Below are positions 6,779-8,616 of a stretch of 8,616 nt of DNA, one piece after another. Both the position numbers and the translations under genes were made by a program. Under the pieces are notes generated by a model, which did no database searches, had not been told where the DNA came from, and was given only the letters and a program-made list of their open reading frames with translations. Each line of letters begins with the position of its first letter. The stretch's first letter is position 1. Origin of the DNA: Rhodanobacter sp. UBA5168 (GTDB lineage Bacteria > Pseudomonadota > Gammaproteobacteria > Xanthomonadales > Rhodanobacteraceae); assembly GCA_002413455.1 (NCBI GenBank), contig DHXA01000189.1, positions 1 to 8,616 on the forward strand. The letters are read 5' to 3'.

Positions 6779-7213
6779 CTATGGCGCCACCAGCGTCCCC
6801 TGATGGAACACGATCTGCCATCCGCCTTCATGGCGTCGCCAGATCGTGCTGCGCCGGCTCACCCGTTCGCCCTGCTTCAGCGTGTAGGTGAGCAGGTACG
6901 CATCCGGCCCGAGTTCGCGGCAGTGGAAGTCACGAGTGATCCAGGTGTGCTCGGAAGGATCGGGGGCGCGGTGTTCCAGTACGTCGAGGACATGGGCACG
7001 GCTATAGCGCCGGCCGGAAGCGCCGATTTCCCAGAAGTCGGTCGCGGCCATACGCTCGTAGTCGGCGCGGGTGCTGCCGAATTCGGGACGGTGGAAGATC
7101 GGCTCGCGGCGGCGCAGTTCGTCGAGCACGCCGAGCAGTTCGGGGGCCGTCGTGAGTTCGGGTTCCATCGCGGTCGTCATCGCATCTGGTGGCAGGGGCA
7201 GGCAGCCATGCAT
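6779..7213 (-). CDS. DUF4440 / NTF2-like (SnoaL-type) small protein
   Basis: 144 residues from ATG 7213, or 133 from ATG 7180 and 129 from ATG 7168. No start has a clear Shine-Dalgarno. 7213 is kept because it lies 4 nt after the VOC stop, but the first 11 residues (MHGCLPLPPDA) are not family-like and 7180 is plausible. The body has the NTF2-like pattern LLGVLDELRRREPIFHRPE, then FWEIGASGRRYSRAHVLDVL, then strands containing YLLTYTLK and a C-terminal WRRHEGGWQIVFHQGT. This is the cone-shaped fold of DUF4440 / ketosteroid-isomerase-like proteins. Many members have no known reaction. No signal or membrane segment. Probably cotranscribed with the VOC gene just upstream. Confidence 0.82.
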   Translation of the reverse strand: MHGCLPLPPDAMTTAMEPELTTAPELLGVLDELRRREPIFHRPEFGSTRADYERMAATDFWEIGASGRRYSRAHVLDVLEHRAPDPSEHTWITRDFHCRELGPDAYLLTYTLKQGERVSRRSTIWRRHEGGWQIVFHQGTLVAP

Positions 7214-7217
7214 GCGT

Positions 7218-7586
7218 TCAAGCGGGCGGCTGCCACAGTTCGATGCGCGTGCCCTCCGGGTCCATGGCCCAGCCGAAGCGGCCGTACTCGCTGCTGTCCA
7301 CGCGCTCGTCCACTTCGACGCCGGCAGCGCGCAGTTGCGACAGCAGCGTGTCGAGATCGTCGACGCGGAAATTGATCATGTACGGCTGCGTGCTGGGAGC
7401 GAAATAGTCCGTGTCAGCAGCGAACGGCGACCACAGCGTGTAGCCGGTGCGCTGTTCGTCTTCGTTGAAGCGTACGCCGCCCCAGTCCTCGACGCTCAGC
7501 CCGAGATGCTTCGCGTACCACGCCGACAGCGCAGCGGGATCGCGTGATTTGAAGAAAATGCCGCCGAGTCCGGTCACTTTTGCCAT
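7218..7586 (-). CDS. VOC (glyoxalase / bleomycin-resistance-like) family protein
   Basis: 122 residues, one full VOC unit of two beta-alpha-beta-beta-beta modules. Module 1 runs from GLGGIFFKSRD through AWYAKHLGL to YTLWSPF. Module 2 runs from MINFRVDDLDTLLSQLRAAGV to GWAMDPEGTRIELWQP. The conserved closing DPEGxRIELWQP places a typical C-terminal Glu metal-ligand position. The usual first His is a Gly here (GGIFF), so a glyoxalase I reaction should not be assumed. This variant is common among uncharacterised members. ATG 7586 has GAGGA at 7598-7594 with 7-nt spacing. It lies 31 bp after the helicase stop and 4 nt before the DUF4440 start, so all three may be read together. Confidence 0.9.
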   Translation of the reverse strand: MAKVTGLGGIFFKSRDPAALSAWYAKHLGLSVEDWGGVRFNEDEQRTGYTLWSPFAADTDYFAPSTQPYMINFRVDDLDTLLSQLRAAGVEVDERVDSSEYGRFGWAMDPEGTRIELWQPPA

Positions 7587-7617
7587 CGTTCAATCCTCGC
7601 TGAAGATGCCGCTTACC

Positions 7618-8616
7618 CTAGCCCTTTCCCCCACCGCAAGCGGCGGGAGAGAGGGGATCGGTTGCATCATCAAGGAATGCCTGCACATCCGCCATATCCC
7701 GCGTGCGCGGCATCGGTGGAATACTGGCCAGGAACAGACGTCCATAACCCTTGCTGGTGAGGCGCGGGTCGCACAGCACCAGTACCCCACGGTCGTGCAC
7801 GTCGCGGATCAAACGCCCCGCCCCCTGCTTCAGCGCAATCACCGCGCTGGGCACCTGCCATCCCATGAAGGGATTGATGCCGGACTGTTCCAGCGCCGCC
7901 AGTCGCGCCATCAGCACCGGATCGTCCGGCGCAGCGAACGGCAGCTTGTCGATCACCACCACGCTGAGCGCCTCGCCGACCACGTCGACGCCTTCCCAGA
8001 AACTCGCCGCACCCAGCAGCACGCCATGGCCGCTGGCGCGGAATTCCTCCAGCAACCGTGGCCGCGGCGCGGTGCCCTGCACGAACAGCGGCCACGGCAC
8101 CCTGTCCTGCAGCAGCTCGGCGGCCCGGCGCAGCGCACGGTGCGAGGTGAACAGCAGGAACGCGCGCCCGTGCGAGGCACGCAACACCGGCAGCACCGAC
8201 TCGATCACCTGCTCGGTGTAGTCGCGCGCATTCGGGTCGGGCAGGTTCGAGGGCAGGTAGCACAGTGCCTGCCGTGCGTAGTCGAACGGGCTGCCAAGGC
8301 TCAGCGTGCGCGGATCGTCGAGGCCGAGCTGGCGCGCGAAGTGGTCGAAGTTGCCGGCCACCGACAGCGTGGCCGAGGTGTGGATCCACGCCGCCTGGGT
8401 GCGTTCGCGCAGGCCGCGCATCGGCACCGCCAGATCCAGCGGCGTGGCGTACAGCGCGAAGCCGCGCGGAAAGGTTTCGTACCAGCGCACGTCCTGGTCG
8501 CCGTGCGATTCGACGATGCGGTCCAGCCGTTCGGTGAACAGCTCGGCGCGCTCGTGCAGGTTGGCGAAGCCGCGCGAGCGCTCGGCCTGCGAGGCCAGCA
8601 GCTCGGCCAGCGTGGC
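7618..8616 (-). CDS. yoaA: DinG/YoaA-family ATP-dependent DNA helicase (XPD-like), C-terminal portion
   Basis: The frame is open to the right edge, so this is the last 332 residues of a protein usually about 640-700 long. The Walker motifs and Fe-S Cys cluster lie outside. Counting from the edge: TSATL at about 80-84, GAASFWEGVDVVG (motif V) at about 202-214, DKLPFAAPDDP at about 223-233, and QGAGRLIRDVHDRG (motif VI, arginine finger) at about 264-277, then a C-tail with LASIPPMPRTRD. The PRTRD tail and the location upstream of tsaB favour YoaA over DinG. These are SF2 5'-3' DNA helicases of damage tolerance. E. coli YoaA acts with the clamp-loader subunit HolC. A GTG at 8490 is internal and is not the start. 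The final dozen residues come from a palindromic repeat. Confidence 0.93.
   Translation of the reverse strand, partial: ATLAELLASQAERSRGFANLHERAELFTERLDRIVESHGDQDVRWYETFPRGFALYATPLDLAVPMRGLRERTQAAWIHTSATLSVAGNFDHFARQLGLDDPRTLSLGSPFDYARQALCYLPSNLPDPNARDYTEQVIESVLPVLRASHGRAFLLFTSHRALRRAAELLQDRVPWPLFVQGTAPRPRLLEEFRASGHGVLLGAASFWEGVDVVGEALSVVVIDKLPFAAPDDPVLMARLAALEQSGINPFMGWQVPSAVIALKQGAGRLIRDVHDRGVLVLCDPRLTSKGYGRLFLASIPPMPRTRDMADVQAFLDDATDPLSPAACGGGKG
7622..7655. repeat. REP-like imperfect palindrome overlapping the helicase 3' end
   Basis: The two arms (7622-7636 and 7641-7655) pair around a CAAG loop as a 15-position stem with two mismatches (7633/7644 and 7629/7648) and one T-G pair (7626/7651). 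The arms have the form CCCTTTCCC.../...GAGAGGG, the style of the short dispersed palindromes common in intergenic DNA of Xanthomonadales and pseudomonads. It lies inside the end of the helicase gene, encoding about its last 12 residues, and ends 1 bp before the stop codon. No T-tract follows on either strand, so an intrinsic terminator is unlikely, although the hairpin could protect or attenuate the transcript into the VOC gene. Copy number cannot be judged from one copy. Confidence 0.6.

Noticed and set aside
6770..6791. Seven-base stem with an 8-nt loop across the DUF4440 stop, as a terminator
   Set aside because: The stem is perfect but no T-tract follows on either strand and the stem overlaps coding sequence. 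A short GC stem is expected by chance at this GC content.
5176..6891. A 571-codon plus-strand frame across the hydrolase and its neighbours
   Set aside because: High-GC antisense shadow, Arg/Gln-rich with no motifs. The minus strand has coherent Tat-signal, hydrolase and Rossmann motifs over the same bases.
8265..8537. Plus-strand frames over the helicase
   Set aside because: Arg/Ala/Gly-rich shadows. The minus-strand frame has helicase motifs and runs through the window edge.

Overview
The window is GC-rich, gene-dense bacterial chromosome. The protein sequences, the stand-alone CreD, the XRE/MmyB-type regulator remnant and a REP-like palindrome with CCCTCTCCC-type arms all suggest a gammaproteobacterium of the Xanthomonadales (Rhodanobacteraceae or Xanthomonadaceae). 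That placement is inferred from familiarity and was not tested by a search. The first 17 bases match the Tn5/Nextera mosaic-end adapter, so position 1 is the end of an assembled contig with untrimmed library sequence, and real genomic DNA starts at about base 18.

Layout from left to right: (1) the last codons of a YeiH-type membrane transporter, plus strand. (2) A minus-strand block, read right to left: creD (inner-membrane protein), tsaB (tRNA t6A synthesis) overlapping it by 4 nt, then a class I methyltransferase with a DOT1-like motif I. (3) A divergent 176-bp gap, then a plus-strand single-span type I signal peptidase (lepB). Directly behind it lies a decayed C-terminal piece of an XRE/MmyB-like regulator with a one-base frameshift. 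(4) A second minus-strand block, read right to left: the C-terminal half of a DinG/YoaA helicase running off the right edge, a VOC protein, a DUF4440/NTF2-like protein, a possible 32-codon small ORF, a Tat-exported alpha/beta hydrolase with an Asp in the nucleophile position, and a saccharopine-dehydrogenase-like Rossmann enzyme one base downstream of the hydrolase.

How the genes may work together: yoaA and tsaB are neighbours in E. coli. Here they are on the same strand but about 5.8 kb apart, with creD, lepB and the small-metabolism genes between them, so the middle looks like an accessory insertion in an old housekeeping neighbourhood. The hydrolase and saccharopine-like enzyme form a tight two-gene unit. 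The regulator remnant next to them, of a family often found beside dehydrogenases, may be their former regulator. No CRISPR array, tRNA, rRNA, transposase, phage gene, toxin-antitoxin pair or recognisable defence system was seen. I do not find convincing evidence of a new multi-gene system. The most interesting items are the unusual hydrolase active site, the DOT1-like methyltransferase, the palindrome that supplies the helicase C-terminus and the broken regulator.
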